Below, piece after piece: positions 1-10,700 of a DNA stretch of 51,439 bases. Source of the DNA: Opitutales bacterium (GTDB lineage: Bacteria; Verrucomicrobiota; Verrucomicrobiia; Opitutales; UBA2987); assembly GCA_021772515.1 (NCBI GenBank), contig JAJFLU010000019.1:1-51439 (forward strand), read 5' to 3'. Under the pieces are notes generated by a model. The model saw nothing but the letters and a program-made list of their open reading frames with translations, did no database searches and was not told the DNA's origin. Made by a program: the position numbers and the translations under genes. Positions within the stretch are counted from its first letter, which is position 1, and each line of letters begins with the position of its first letter.

Positions 1-300
1 AGTAATATACATTATTCCCATTCCTGGAGTGTCTAAATTTGCGGCAAGATAAATTTTTTCAAATATCTTGTCCACTTGATCGTTGGAAACAACTATAGAG
101 ATGACCTCTTTTTCCACTTCCACAGCAACGCCAAGAATCCCCAGTCTTTCGCGAACCCCTTCGCCCTTGGCAAAATGGACGGTGGCGCCTTGCGCGCCGG
201 CTTCACGGGCCGTTTTGATAATGATCTCCGCAATATCCCGCTGAACAATGCAGGTGATCAAAGCCCCCCCGGTCAATACCGTTATCTCTCTTTTATTCAT
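1..300 (-). CDS. PII-like nitrogen/signal regulator, 3' end cut by window edge
   Basis: Reading the minus strand from an ATG at 300 gives 100 residues with no stop before the window edge. The beginning (MNKREITVLTGG) and the ending around TPGMGIMYIT follow the PII fold, in which the last strand carries a glycine-rich TPGxG segment, so roughly 10-15 residues are missing. The region matching the T-loop is short and lacks the uridylylated tyrosine context of GlnB/GlnK, which suggests a divergent PII-like protein and not a classical nitrogen sensor. Its ATG overlaps the stop of the upstream DUF1538 gene in an ATGA arrangement (297-300), so the two are translationally coupled. PII-like proteins beside membrane proteins usually gate or sense for that transporter; that role here is inference. 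Confidence 0.75.
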   Translation of the reverse strand, partial: MNKREITVLTGGALITCIVQRDIAEIIIKTAREAGAQGATVHFAKGEGVRERLGILGVAVEVEKEVISIVVSNDQVDKIFEKIYLAANLDTPGMGIMYIT

Positions 301-2069
301 ACCACAGCGCTCTCCAACTCTTCAAGTTCACGAAATTCGGCCTTTTCTATCCGTTTAATTTTTATTTGTATCCATATCCCCACGATTAGCACTGACAATA
401 TAGGGCCAATGGAGGCCATCGACAATATTCCGAACCCTTCAACGGAGTTGACAGCGGTCCCAAATCCCAATCCCATGGCCAGCACGAGAGGGACGGTGAC
501 AGGCCCGGTAGTTACGCCGGCGCTGTCCCAGGCCACATTGACAAACTCTTCGGAAGACAGGGCCGTCAATACAATTGCCAGTAGATATAGTGGTATTAGC
601 AATGCCCCGAGCGGAATGTTGTAAATAATTTTAAGCACTCCCAGGGCAATACCTGTGCCGACTCCAATAGAAACAGCATACATAAGCGTGTTTTTTTTGA
701 AAACGCCGTTAGTCAGATTTTCCACTGTCATTCCCAGAGCATTGAGAGCGGGCTCGGCCAGCGTGGCGCCAAAACCGAGGGCCCAAGCAAAAATCATGGC
801 GATGGTGATGCCCATCGTGTAGAAGTAAAGGGGAGAGTCCTTGATGATTTCAATATGAACAAAAGCCGCTGGAATCAGGCTGCCGGATTGACTGCCCAGC
901 TTGGCCAGGCCATAGCTCAGGCCTACGTTGAACATCATCATTCCCAACAAGGCCAACGACAGTCCATAAATCACAATTCCGGCGTCATGTATTTTTTCTC
1001 GAAGGACAAACTTCAAAACAAGATATAGAAAAAGAACCAGCGGAGCTATTGCTCGCACTCCGGCAATAATTTCAGCGGCGGGCGTTTGCTTATGCCAGGC
1101 TACGCTTGTTCCCGCCAGAGCGGCAGTCTTGGCTGACTCAATTATCATTTCAGGTGAAACGGTGAATGAAACGTATATGGCAAGAAGCATGACGCCGATA
1201 ATCGGAAATATCGAAGCAAGAGTGACAATGCCAAAGCCGGACAGGGAGGAATTGCCTTTTCCAGCAGCCGACGCAATTCCTATGCCGAGCGAAAGGACCA
1301 GAGGCACGGTTATTGGGCCGGTGGTGACAGCCCCGCAATCCCAGGCCAATCCGAGGATATTTTTCAGGTTGGGATTGAGCATGCAATAAATAGTCAATCC
1401 AAGCGCTGGAACCAGAGCCAGGTAAACCATCGGCTTTAGGCTCCAACCATTTAGAAATCGCAGGGTTCCCAGCACGGCTGCAAGGCCGACCCCCGCGCCC
1501 ACCACCAGGACAAGAACGCCGGTCCATTTATTGAGCAATGTGTAAAGATAGGGTGCCTTCTCAACATCCACAATTGAACCCACGGCCTTTAGCGCCCCTA
1601 TGGCAGGCTCGGCAAAGGTAACCCCAATTCCTAATAGGAAAGCAATTAAAAGCACAACGCCAAGTTTCGATTTTTTCGGAAGATTATTACCAATGATTTC
1701 TCCGAAAGGCATGAGGCCAAGTTTCAGGCCCTCCATGAATACCATCAGGCCTATCATAACGGCGATCATCCCTCCGGTGATTATCCAATGCTCAGCCACC
1801 GATTGCTTCAAAATTAATACCTGAAACAACATAAGGTAGGCCACCAGCGGGACCACCGCTTTAACCTGGCTAATAAATCGTACGCTAACATAAGGCGTCA
1901 GCAGCCGGTGCACATCTATGGCGCGCAACTTAATTTTTGGCGGGGCATAGGGCTTTTCCCTGCCTTCCGCGTCAAATTGCGGTTTTGGCGTCAGGTCGTT
2001 GAAGTTCAGATATTGCTGCTGAATGTTCGATTCGCGGACGAATTCTGCAAACTTTATTTCTCTGGCCAT
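297..2069 (-). CDS. DUF1538 family integral membrane protein (duplicated, fused form)
   Basis: This 590-residue, very hydrophobic protein contains two copies of one domain. The pairs FAEPAIGAL / LAEPALNAL and AWDCGAVTTGPITVPLVL / AWDSAGVTTGPVTVPLVL recur about 250 residues apart, which shows internal duplication and fusion. The family is DUF1538. I recall two-gene versions (UmpA/UmpB) from Halomonas being reported as a cation/proton antiporter, so ion transport is the best functional guess. The N-terminal 50 residues are cytosolic and charged. The gene is the first of a two-gene operon with the PII-like regulator downstream. The ATG at 2069 is the first good start; the upstream stretch is the potassium-channel remnant. 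Family assignment is firm, transported ion is unknown. Confidence 0.85.
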   Translation of the reverse strand: MAREIKFAEFVRESNIQQQYLNFNDLTPKPQFDAEGREKPYAPPKIKLRAIDVHRLLTPYVSVRFISQVKAVVPLVAYLMLFQVLILKQSVAEHWIITGGMIAVMIGLMVFMEGLKLGLMPFGEIIGNNLPKKSKLGVVLLIAFLLGIGVTFAEPAIGALKAVGSIVDVEKAPYLYTLLNKWTGVLVLVVGAGVGLAAVLGTLRFLNGWSLKPMVYLALVPALGLTIYCMLNPNLKNILGLAWDCGAVTTGPITVPLVLSLGIGIASAAGKGNSSLSGFGIVTLASIFPIIGVMLLAIYVSFTVSPEMIIESAKTAALAGTSVAWHKQTPAAEIIAGVRAIAPLVLFLYLVLKFVLREKIHDAGIVIYGLSLALLGMMMFNVGLSYGLAKLGSQSGSLIPAAFVHIEIIKDSPLYFYTMGITIAMIFAWALGFGATLAEPALNALGMTVENLTNGVFKKNTLMYAVSIGVGTGIALGVLKIIYNIPLGALLIPLYLLAIVLTALSSEEFVNVAWDSAGVTTGPVTVPLVLAMGLGFGTAVNSVEGFGILSMASIGPILSVLIVGIWIQIKIKRIEKAEFRELEELESAVV

Positions 2070-2304
2070 ATAGAGCTTACTACTCTGAAAAGTTAATCGA
2101 AATTCCAGATATTATGCATATTGAGAGAAAGTTCTTTGGCGGCAAGGCAAACAAACGCCCCCTTGGGCGATTTCCTCTTTAAAACTGGACGCAGTTGGAA
2201 AGTCTGTTATCCAGTGGTTTAGTATAGTTTCTGAATTATTGATCTCAACAGGAAGTATTTTACCGACCCGATTGGAAGGCAAGCCAATCTTTTTTTCTAT
2301 TTTG

Positions 2305-2575
2305 TCACAATACCTCGACCATGATGGCGAAGAGAACCTCGTTATTATTTGCCGGTGTAATATCGCCATAGCCCACCGTGGTGAGGGTGGTAGTGCACCA
2401 GTAAAAGGCATTCAGGTAATTCTCGTAGAGGCTCAAGTTCTCATCCGCGCCGCGAAGAAAAAGCCACCGGCAGGAGATCCAGTTTACGATTATAAAAAGG
2501 AAATAAAAAGAAAATATCAGGCGCTACTTCTAAAGACTATGGCAGATAAGACAATACGATAATTCACCAGGCGAC
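2305..2575 (-). pseudogene. Decayed potassium (voltage/cyclic-nucleotide-gated type) channel gene
   Basis: On the minus strand, an open stretch from 2523 to 2305 without a start codon encodes a hydrophobic segment followed by a pore helix and the selectivity filter: WCTTTLTTVGYGDITPANNN. The filter TVGYGD lies at about 2362-2379. It ends at a TGA immediately after MVEVL, where the inner helix of a channel should continue. Upstream, a stop (TAG, 2524-2526) separates it from a short stretch in another frame (SRLVNYRIVLSAIVF) that looks like the preceding helix, so at least one frameshift is likely. Downstream to about 2112 a different frame is open for 60-odd codons and may hold the relic C-terminal part. 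No intact channel can be made from this DNA. Confidence 0.7.
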
Positions 2576-2592
2576 TCCCGGCTGAAACCTCG

Positions 2593-3189
2593 TCAAGCCT
2601 GCATTTTACTCTCAAGCCCTTTTTTCACCGCAGGCCATTCCGAATCGATGATGCTATAAAAAACCGAATCCTGGATCGAGCCATCCCAGCGAATGCGGAC
2701 CTTGCGCCGGACGCCCTCGCGGACCGCGCCTATCCTCTCGATGGCCTTTTGTGACCGCAGGTTCTCCCCATCGGTTTTGAAACATACCCGAGACGCCCCC
2801 CATTGTTCAAAAGCATTACCCAGCAGCAGGTATTTACATTCAGTGTTGATGGCGGTGCGACGGTAGTCCTTGCCCAGCCACGTCCAGCCAATTTCCAACG
2901 CTCTCAAGGGATGTGATATTTCCATGTAACGGGTCGAGCCAACCGCTGTTCCCGATACCCTGTCAACAATCGCGAAAGGAACCTCAGCGCCCGTCTTGGC
3001 CCCTGTCAACGCCTCCTCGATCCAACTCTTGGTATCCTCGACGGAGGAAAATTGGCTTCGCACTAAAAACTCCCATAAATCTGCTTCCGCACCGTTGGCA
3101 TAAAGATCCTCGGTGTGCCGGAAGTCCAGAGGTTCGAGGCGAGCATAATTGCCTTCCAGGGTGAGTGGTTTCGGATCGAATACATTCAT
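2593..3189 (-). CDS. GNAT family N-acetyltransferase (RimJ/RimL-like)
   Basis: The 198-residue product has the RimJ/RimL-type GNAT layout: an N-terminal [19 protein letters not shown] segment, the central strand [20 protein letters not shown], and the acetyl-CoA region with [22 protein letters not shown], followed by [29 protein letters not shown]. That last motif is typical of enzymes acetylating small amines, amino acids or protein N-termini. The ATG overlaps the stop of the upstream SDR gene (ATGA, 3186-3189), so it is the last gene of the RND-SDR-GNAT operon. The substrate cannot be told from the sequence. The family call is firm. Confidence 0.88.
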   Translation of the reverse strand: MNVFDPKPLTLEGNYARLEPLDFRHTEDLYANGAEADLWEFLVRSQFSSVEDTKSWIEEALTGAKTGAEVPFAIVDRVSGTAVGSTRYMEISHPLRALEIGWTWLGKDYRRTAINTECKYLLLGNAFEQWGASRVCFKTDGENLRSQKAIERIGAVREGVRRKVRIRWDGSIQDSVFYSIIDSEWPAVKKGLESKMQA

Positions 3190-4013
3190 TTTTCAGAGCG
3201 GGGTGGTGTAGTGGATTTTGCTTGCAGGATAAAATCCCAATTCGGGTGAAATCCGCAAACACTGGAGCCGCCATCGACTGCCAGACACTGCCCCGTTATG
3301 TAGGAAGCGGCGGGCATGCAGAGAAAGACAGCCGCTGCGGCCACTTCCTCAGGTTCCCCCACCCGGCCCATCGGCGTTCTCTCTATGAGTGGTTTCAAAA
3401 ACTCGGGGTCTTCAAGCAGCGAGTTGACCAACGGTGTGCGGGTGTACCAAGGGGCGATGGCATTGACGCGGATGCCATCCTCGGCCCATTCCACCGCAAG
3501 ATTGCGCGTCAACTGAATCATGGCGGCTTTGCTCATGCCATAGGGCGAACCACTGCGAATATGGGTGATGCCCGAAACCGAGGCAATGTTGACTATCGAC
3601 CCCGCCGAGGAGGCTTTCAGCATCGGGTAGGTCAGTCGGCACATATCGAAAGCGGAAGTCATATTCGTTTCAATTATTTTTTGGTATTCTTCGAGCGTAT
3701 AGTCGATCGAGGCTTTGCGAATATTTGTGCCCACATTGTTGATCAGAATATCGAGATGGGGCCACAAATTCGTCACCTCCCGGCAAAGGTTTTCCCTGTC
3801 TGCGGAGCGGCTCAAGTCGGCCCGCAGGGCATGGACCTCATGCCCTTTTTCCCTCCAATCCGAGAGCAGTTTTTCAGACGATTCGGTATTTCTGGCCACC
3901 AGGCAGACTTTGGCTCCAAGATCGAGTAACTCCTGCGCGATGGCGAGGCCAATCCCCTTCGTGCCCCCGGTTATCAGGGCGTGTTTCCCTCTGAGGAGCC
4001 ACCGTTCTTTCAT
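3186..4013 (-). CDS. SDR family oxidoreductase (tropinone-reductase-like)
   Basis: I place the start at the ATG at 4013, giving 275 residues beginning [20 protein letters not shown], the usual start of this SDR group; an in-frame ATG further upstream would run into the RND gene. The nucleotide-binding motif GGTKGIG is at residues 16-22, followed by NNVGTN, a serine in NIASVSG and the catalytic YGMSK (Y-x3-K). The C-terminus has the [11 protein letters not shown] and [11 protein letters not shown] motifs. It should reduce or oxidise a carbonyl/hydroxyl group with NAD(P)H. It starts 5 bases after the RND stop and overlaps the GNAT gene, so all three are one operon. Substrate unknown. Confidence 0.9.
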   Translation of the reverse strand: MKERWLLRGKHALITGGTKGIGLAIAQELLDLGAKVCLVARNTESSEKLLSDWREKGHEVHALRADLSRSADRENLCREVTNLWPHLDILINNVGTNIRKASIDYTLEEYQKIIETNMTSAFDMCRLTYPMLKASSAGSIVNIASVSGITHIRSGSPYGMSKAAMIQLTRNLAVEWAEDGIRVNAIAPWYTRTPLVNSLLEDPEFLKPLIERTPMGRVGEPEEVAAAAVFLCMPAASYITGQCLAVDGGSSVCGFHPNWDFILQAKSTTPPRSEK

Positions 4014-4018
4014 ATCGA

Positions 4019-7000
4019 TCAGATGTTGGTGTGCTCGTAGTTTTTGAAGGAGACACGGAATAGGAGCGCGTAGAGAATCGGCACAATTACCAGCACCAAA
4101 ATGGTCGCAAAGAGAAGGCCGAAAATGATGGCCACCGCCATACCCTGCCAAGTGGGGTTGCCCCGTAAATAGAGCGGCATAATTCCTCCAATCGTCGTAA
4201 TCGTCGTCAATAGTATCGGGCGCAGACGGTTCAGGGCAGCCTCAATTATACACGCCTGCTGACACAGCACCCCATCATCGGTATTGATGCGTACGCGGTC
4301 GATCAGAATAATCGCGTTGTTCACGACAATCCCGATCAGGGAGACAATGCCCACCAGCGTGGTAAAGCCAAAAGGCTGCCGGGTGACAATGAGCCCGAAT
4401 ACCACTCCGATTATGCCCATTGGCACCGCGCTCATTATGATAAATGTCCGGCGAAACGAACGGGTTTGCTTGATAAGTAAAATCAAAATTATGAAAAATG
4501 CCCAATGCAAATTCTTGATGATGGACATGTTGGCCTTGGCCGATTCGGCGCCCTCTCCGCCCAGCCTGACATCGTAATCTGGACCCCAATCCGGGCGTTT
4601 CTTCACTAAAAATTCCTCCAGGGCGCGGTCGATTTTCTTTGGATTCAGGCCCGGTTCTACATCTGATCTAACCGTTACGGTGCGGCGGAAATCCCGGCGG
4701 ATTATATTGGCCGGTTCATGGACTTCGATAATGTTGGCAACCTCATTGAGCGGCACGGATTGCTTTCGGATACTGGAATAAACACTGAGGGCATTGATTT
4801 TTTCCAATTCACTATCACCTTCCACCGATGACTGTATGATAATGGGCACGCTCTCCATTCCCTGTCGGATATTTGTCGCCGGGATACCCGTTAAAAGAGT
4901 TTGCAGTGCCAGGGCAATCTCACCGTGGGTGACACCCGCCAGCCCGGCAGCCTCCTCCTCGATGACCACACGGTATTTCTTGATGGGATCCCCCCAATTG
5001 TCATTGATGTTAAATACACCGGACATTTTACCCATCTCCGCTTTGATTTCCCCCGCGATTCCGCGCATTGTTTCGAGGCTACCGCCGGAAATATGCACCC
5101 GTACGGGAAATCCCACCGCCGGGCCGGCCTCTATGCGGCGAATACGATAACGCCCGCCGGGGAGGTTCTCGGCGCAAAACGCATCGAGCTTGTTTCGCAG
5201 CCGCTCAAAATCGTCGGTCGAGGTGATATTGCAGATCAAATACGCGTATTCGGGGCTATACTCGCGGGTGCGGTGGTTGAGAATAAACCGTGGCGCATTG
5301 CGGCCTATAAAAGACACCCAGTTGGTTACTCCCTCACCCCCATTTTGCGATGCCAGGAGATTTTCTTCCACAAAATTGTCGATTTTGGCGGCGGCCTGTT
5401 CGGTATATTCGATTACGGTTCCGGGAGGAAATTCAAGCTCGACTGTGAAAATTGGCCTGTCGGACGGCGGGAAAAATATGGTCGGAATGAACCGAAAACC
5501 GTAGATGGAAAGCATAAACACCGCCCCCAGAATCGCCAGCACAAGCGCGGGTTTGCGCAGTGTAGCCAGGAGGACTTTTTGGTAGAGGCGATAGCCCGGC
5601 CTTTCCGAAAACGGTTTATGCCCATCCGGTTTGATCTTGAAGAAATGCAGGGAAAGAACCGGTGTTACGGTGAAGGCAAAAAACGTCGAGCAAAGCAGCG
5701 TGATCATTACGATCGTGAACAGGGGAGAGACATATTCCCCCCCCGTGGATTTGGCCACATAGATGGGCAGAAACCCGGAAATCGTGGTAAAAGTGGCCGC
5801 CAGTAACGGCGAGTAAAGCTCACTGGTCGTCGTGGTGGCGGCTAAATGCGCGGGCATGCCTCGCTCGCGAAGGACCATTATTCTTTCCGAAATTACGATA
5901 TGGGTATCCACCATGATGCCGAGCACCACGATGAATGCGGCCAGCGCCACCAGATTGATGTTAATGCCCAGCCCGAGCATTACGCCCAGCGCCGCCAGCA
6001 CAACCAGAGGCATCATAATGGCCACCACGGAGCCCGTGCGCAGCCCCAGCGTTACCATGAGGATGAACCCTACGATCACGAGGCTCTGCAAAAGATTGAA
6101 AAAGAACCGATTGACCCGCTCCTTCACCCGCTCCGGCTCGAAGGCCACATAATCCAGCACAATCCCCTCGGGTGCGGATTCGGCAAAGGCATTCACCGCC
6201 TCTTGCACCTCGCGGCCCAGTTCTTCGATATTTCCACCTTCTCGCAAAGATATTCCAATGCCGATAGCGGGTAGGCCGGAGGAGCGTAGCAGACTGTCCG
6301 GTGGGGTTTTGAAACCACGCGTGACCTCTACCAGTTCATCGAGAGCGTAGGCATCCTCATCCTCCGGCAAACCGACATAAAGATTCTTAATGGCTTCCAG
6401 ATTTTCCAGATTACTGGCCGGCTCGGTCGCGATCCGCTCATTGCCCTCGAGGATTCCACCGCCCGGCGCGATCACATTTTGGGCTTCGAGATAGGATTTC
6501 AGGTGAAACGGGGAGAGCCCGGCCTCGGCCATTTCGGCATCATCGAAAGTGATCGTAATTTCCTCCGATTGCTGACCAAGTTCGATCACCTTGGAGACCT
6601 GAGAGAGCCCCAGCAGCTTTTCGTGGAGGGAATCAGCGGCAGTTTTCAGATCGCCATGCGGTAGGCTATCGCTGGCAATGGTGACAATGATCCCGAACAC
6701 CTCACCATATTCGTCGTTGAAAAAAGGCCCCTGCACTCCATCCGGCAAATCCTGCGCCACACGGTCAACTTTTCGCCGCAGGCGATCCCAGATTGGCCGC
6801 AGGTTTTTATAGTCATCCTTGAGCTTGATGAGGACTCCCGAGGCGTTGTTCCTCGAAAGGCTGTTGACGAAGGAGACCTCGTGGACCTCCTTGACCGCCT
6901 CCTCGATTTTCCGAGTCACCAGGTTTTCCATGCGCTCCGCCGAGGCTCCCGGGTAAACCGTGGTAATCAGCGCGAACCGGAATGGGATTTTAGGATCCTC

Positions 7001-7105
7001 GGAACGGGGTAGGTTGAACAAGGCGATCAACCCTCCCAGAGTGATAAAAAAGACCATCACAAGGGTCAAACGGTTCTCTTTAATAGCAATCTCAGTCAAT
7101 TTCAT
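4019..7105 (-). CDS. RND family efflux permease without adjacent adaptor
   Basis: An ATG at 7105 gives about 1028 residues starting [20 protein letters not shown], the typical N-terminus and first membrane helix of an inner-membrane RND pump. Two halves each carry a large periplasmic loop and a membrane block, as in AcrB-type permeases. In TM4 the motif is GIMVDTHIV: the first proton-relay aspartate (D400) is present, but the second, Asp408 in AcrB, is threonine. In TM10 the position of AcrB Lys940 reads asparagine (GIVVNNAII). Export substrates are unknown. No membrane-fusion or TolC gene lies beside it; only a relic reading frame precedes it. It heads the operon with the SDR and GNAT genes and is divergent from the PKS-NRPS gene. 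Confidence 0.9.
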   Translation of the reverse strand: MKLTEIAIKENRLTLVMVFFITLGGLIALFNLPRSEDPKIPFRFALITTVYPGASAERMENLVTRKIEEAVKEVHEVSFVNSLSRNNASGVLIKLKDDYKNLRPIWDRLRRKVDRVAQDLPDGVQGPFFNDEYGEVFGIIVTIASDSLPHGDLKTAADSLHEKLLGLSQVSKVIELGQQSEEITITFDDAEMAEAGLSPFHLKSYLEAQNVIAPGGGILEGNERIATEPASNLENLEAIKNLYVGLPEDEDAYALDELVEVTRGFKTPPDSLLRSSGLPAIGIGISLREGGNIEELGREVQEAVNAFAESAPEGIVLDYVAFEPERVKERVNRFFFNLLQSLVIVGFILMVTLGLRTGSVVAIMMPLVVLAALGVMLGLGININLVALAAFIVVLGIMVDTHIVISERIMVLRERGMPAHLAATTTTSELYSPLLAATFTTISGFLPIYVAKSTGGEYVSPLFTIVMITLLCSTFFAFTVTPVLSLHFFKIKPDGHKPFSERPGYRLYQKVLLATLRKPALVLAILGAVFMLSIYGFRFIPTIFFPPSDRPIFTVELEFPPGTVIEYTEQAAAKIDNFVEENLLASQNGGEGVTNWVSFIGRNAPRFILNHRTREYSPEYAYLICNITSTDDFERLRNKLDAFCAENLPGGRYRIRRIEAGPAVGFPVRVHISGGSLETMRGIAGEIKAEMGKMSGVFNINDNWGDPIKKYRVVIEEEAAGLAGVTHGEIALALQTLLTGIPATNIRQGMESVPIIIQSSVEGDSELEKINALSVYSSIRKQSVPLNEVANIIEVHEPANIIRRDFRRTVTVRSDVEPGLNPKKIDRALEEFLVKKRPDWGPDYDVRLGGEGAESAKANMSIIKNLHWAFFIILILLIKQTRSFRRTFIIMSAVPMGIIGVVFGLIVTRQPFGFTTLVGIVSLIGIVVNNAIILIDRVRINTDDGVLCQQACIIEAALNRLRPILLTTITTIGGIMPLYLRGNPTWQGMAVAIIFGLLFATILVLVIVPILYALLFRVSFKNYEHTNI

Positions 7106-7124
7106 GGCGCAGTCTGCATCTTCG

Positions 7125-7286
7125 TTATGGAAACCCCCATTGACGGTCAATCACCGAATCTACCGCTTTTTGTCCCTCGGCAAAGCCCTCGGCATTTTCA
7201 TCACCGAAATTGGGATAGGTTGGCAAAGACACGATCTTGGCCTGCCTCAATGAAATATTTGACAATCGGGAAACCTGTTCTATTCT
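7125..7286 (-). pseudogene. Relic 3' end of an unidentified gene upstream of the RND permease
   Basis: Between an in-frame TGA (7287-7289) and a TAA (7125-7127) the minus strand is open for 53 codons without an ATG. The translation reads like real protein, with segments such as QAKIVSLPTYPNFGD and ENAEGFAEGQKAVDSVIDRQ, and uses GCC/GAG/GAC codons like the neighbouring genes. It ends 20 bases before the RND start, where an adaptor gene would normally end. I do not recognise the family. It may be the tail of a gene lost when the divergent biosynthetic locus arrived, or chance. Confidence is low. Confidence 0.35.
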
Positions 7287-7571
7287 TCAACTCTATGATG
7301 TGCAAGTATTCAGGGAATTTAATCGGGTCCCGATCCCGTTTTTACAGAGGCTTCAGAGCTTTTTATGGCTCGCCAAAACGGAACCCGGAGACTTTGCCAA
7401 AAACCAACTATGATCCTCACAGATTATCCCAATAATGGTCGCACACGTCTGAAAAGACACCCAATCAATTCTTTTTCCCCGAATGCCGCCCTTTGCCAGC
7501 GGCGCCCCAAAGGTGACTTTTCACCGAAATCGGGAAGAAATTATTAACTGCCTTGCCACACCAATTCTGTT

Positions 7572-7592
7572 CAATGTTTAGACTAGACATTG
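7572..7592. promoter_or_regulatory. 21-bp palindrome, candidate operator of the PKS-NRPS gene
   Basis: The sequence reads CAATGT-t-TAG-a-CTA-g-ACATTG. Nine of ten base pairs match around the central base, the only mismatch being T/G next to the outer arms. It sits about 17 bases upstream of the candidate -35 box and 130 bases before the megasynthase start. Size and symmetry suit a dimeric TetR-, MarR- or LuxR-type regulator. No such regulator gene is adjacent. Confidence 0.5.
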
Positions 7593-7608
7593 CCAAATGC
7601 CTTATCCA

Positions 7609-7636
7609 TTAAGTTATCGTTTTATTAAGGTATGAT
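7609..7636 (+). promoter_or_regulatory. Candidate sigma-70-type promoter of the PKS-NRPS gene
   Basis: TTAAGT (7609-7614) and TATGAT (7631-7636) are separated by 16 bases. The -10 box matches the consensus at five of six positions; the -35 box is weak, which fits a regulated promoter beside the palindrome. It would leave an approximately 80-base leader before the ATG at 7721. Confidence 0.35.
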
Positions 7637-7720
7637 TTATTCGAGTGAACACAAAGTCTCTCTTTGGGAAAGAGTTGCACCGAATGCTTCGGGCGGCCAG
7701 TTAAGTTGGAGGGCCGAACT

Positions 7721-10700
7721 ATGACCGGTAACGGAAAAGAGCCCCTGGCTATTGTTGGAATCGGCTGTCGGCTACCCGGCGGAGCCAATAACCCTGCCAC
7801 CTTCTGGAAAAACCTCGTCGAGGGTAAGGATGCCATCAGGCAGGTTCCCGAAGACCGTTGGAATGTCGAGCGCTACTACGACCCCAACCCAAAAATTCCC
7901 GGTAAAATGATTACCCGGTGGGGTGGATTCATCGATGATGTCGACCAATTTGACGCCCGTTTCTTCGGAATTTCCCCACGGGAAGCCCTCCGCATGGATC
8001 CCCAACAGCGCTGGTTACTGGAAGTAGCTTGGGAAGCCATCGAGGATGGCGGGCACGCCCCCGAGCAGCTTTCAGGTTCACGGACAGGGGTTTTTGTCGG
8101 TATCGCGAGCAACGATTACGCCAACATCCAGATGAAGAGCCCCTCGGATGTCGATGTGCATACCAATAGCGGCAGCACCTTGAGCATCGCCTCCAATCGC
8201 ATCTCATACCTTTTCAATTTCAAAGGGCCCAGCATCTCCGTGGACACGGCCTGCTCCTCAGCCCTCGTGGCAGTCAACTTGGCCTGCCGCGGCCTTTGGG
8301 ATGGCCAATGCGACACCGCCCTCGCAGGTGGCGTCAATGCCCTCCTGACCCCGGATTCCTCCATAGGATTCAGCAAAGCCTCCATGCTATCGCCCGATGG
8401 TCGCTGTTTTGCCTTCGATGCCCGTGCCAATGGCTACGTGCGCGGAGAAGGGGCCGGAATGCTCCTGATTAAACCGCTCTCCCGCGCGCTTGCGGAAAAA
8501 GATCCGATTTACGCCGTTATCCGCGCCGCCGTTATCAACCAGGATGGTCGCACCAACGCCATGACCGTCCCCGGTCTCGAATCGCAATCGGAGATGCTCG
8601 ATGATGCCTACCAACAGGCCGGTATTTCACCCAGCAAGGTTTGCTATATGGAAGCCCACGGTACCGGCACACCGGTGGGCGATCCGATCGAAGTTCAAGC
8701 GCTCGGCAATGTCCTCGGGCGCGACCGGAAAGAGGGAGAATATTGCGTCATTGGTTCGGTCAAAGCCAATATCGGTCATCTCGAATCCGCCTCCGGTGTG
8801 GCCGGGTTGATCAAAGCGGCCCTTGTCCTCAAACACCGTATCATCCCACCGAATTTAAATTTCAAAACCCCCAACCCCAATATCCCCTTCGAGGAGTTGC
8901 GTCTGAGGGTGCCCGTCGAAGCGGAGCCCCTGCCGGAAGAGGACACGCCCGCAGTGGCCGCTGTGAATTCTTTTGGCTTCGGTGGGACCAATGCCCATAT
9001 CGTTTTGTCCGAGCCGCCCAAGGAGGCCATAGGTTATCTGGGCGGGCCGAAACCCAAAAGAAGCCGAAAAAAACCTGTCCTGCTGCCACTTTCGGGCAAT
9101 ACCGAAAACTCCCTCAAACAGGCCGCCGACGATATGGCCGCCTTTTTGACCGAAGGCCCAATTGCCCAAAGGCCGGCCCTGCGCGATGTTCTTCAAACTG
9201 CCGCCCTGCGCAAAGATCACCACGAACATCGCCTTGCGGTGGTCGGTTCCAGCGCCGAGGAAATTTCCGAGCGAATAAAAGCCTGGTCTGCGGGGGAGAA
9301 AAGCATACCCGGTATCGAGGTTGGGCGAGCTTCCCCTGATAAACCAGAGGTCGTCTTTGTTTTCACCGGCCAGGGCCCACAGTGGTGGGGCATGGGTCAG
9401 GAATTGATCAAATCCGAACCGGTTTTCAGGCAAACTCTGGAAAAAATCGACGGCTTGATGAAAAAATTGGGCGGATGGTCCCTGCTTGAGGAAATGAGCA
9501 AACCCGAGGCCGAATCGAATATCAACCGAACCGATATTGCCCAACCGGCGATTTTTGCCCTCCAGGTCGGGTTGGCCGAAGTTTGGCGTTCCCGGGGGAT
9601 CGAACCGTCATTGGTCATTGGGCACAGTGTGGGCGAGGTGGCCGCTGCCTATTGGGCGGGCATCTACAATCTCGAAGATGCCGTAAAAGTTATTTTCCAC
9701 CGCAGCCGACTGCAAAATACCACGGGCGGGCATGGCCGCATGGTGGCCGTTGGGCTATCCCGTGAAAAAGCCGAGGAGGCCATCCGTGGATTCGAGGAGC
9801 AGGTCTCCGTGGCAGTCATCAACAGCCCGAGTCTGGTCACTTTAGCCGGTGATACCGAGGCCCTCGAAAGCATTATCGAACCCCTTGAAAAAGATCGGAC
9901 CTTCATCCGCTGGCTTCGCATCGATTATGCCTTTCACACTCATCAGATGGACCCCATCAAGGATGAGCTGCTTGAATCGATTGAGGATATCGAGCCCCAT
10001 CCAGGCAATCTTCCCTTTATTTCCACGGTAACGGGAGAACTCCTTGAAGGAACCGCTTTGACCGCCGACTACTGGTGGCAAAATGTCCGCCATTCGGTGC
10101 TTTTCAGCCCTGCGATTTGTGATCTCATCGATCAGGGCAACAATCTTTTCCTCGAATTGGGACCACATCCTGCCCTTGCCAGTTCGATTCAGGAATGCCT
10201 CGCCCAAGCCGGGGCAAGCGGTGGCGTACTTCCCTCCCTGCGGCGCAAGGAAGCCGAGCGGGAGAGAATGCTGCAAACCCTCGGCACACTCCACACAATC
10301 GGGGCATCCGTCGATTGGGAGGCTCTCTACGGCAAGGAAGGCCAATATGTCCGCCTGCCCACCTACCCCTGGCAGCATGAGCGATATTGGCTCGAATCCG
10401 AAGAATCGTATGACTATCGCATGGCGCAGGCATCGCACCCCTTGCTCGGCCTTCGGGCACGCGATCCCAGCCCTACATGGAAATGCGTTCTCTATCCCGA
10501 AGCCTATCCATACCTGGATGACCACCGTCTGCGCGACTCGATGGTTTACCCCGCCTCCGCCTACGTCGAAACGGCGCTCGCGGCGGGAAAAGAAGTGTTT
10601 GCTGACGCTCCCTATTCGGCTGAGGACATCAAGTTCCAGAAAGCCATGTTTTTTGCCGGAACCAATGCCCTGAACCTGCAATTCAGCTATGACGAAAAGG

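Larger units (their letters stand above)
7106..7720. other. Divergent intergenic region between RND operon and PKS-NRPS gene
   Basis: About 615 bases with no complete gene. On the minus strand it holds a relic coding stretch (7125-7286). On the plus strand it holds a near-perfect palindrome (7572-7592), a candidate promoter (7609-7636) and the ribosome-binding site of the megasynthase (7708-7713). The part from 7290 to 7570 shows no pattern I could assign. Confidence 0.6.

Noticed and set aside
3165..3929. A 254-codon plus-strand open frame
   Set aside because: Antisense to the SDR gene, which has all its motifs; the plus-strand translation is rich in Arg, His and Gly and matches nothing.
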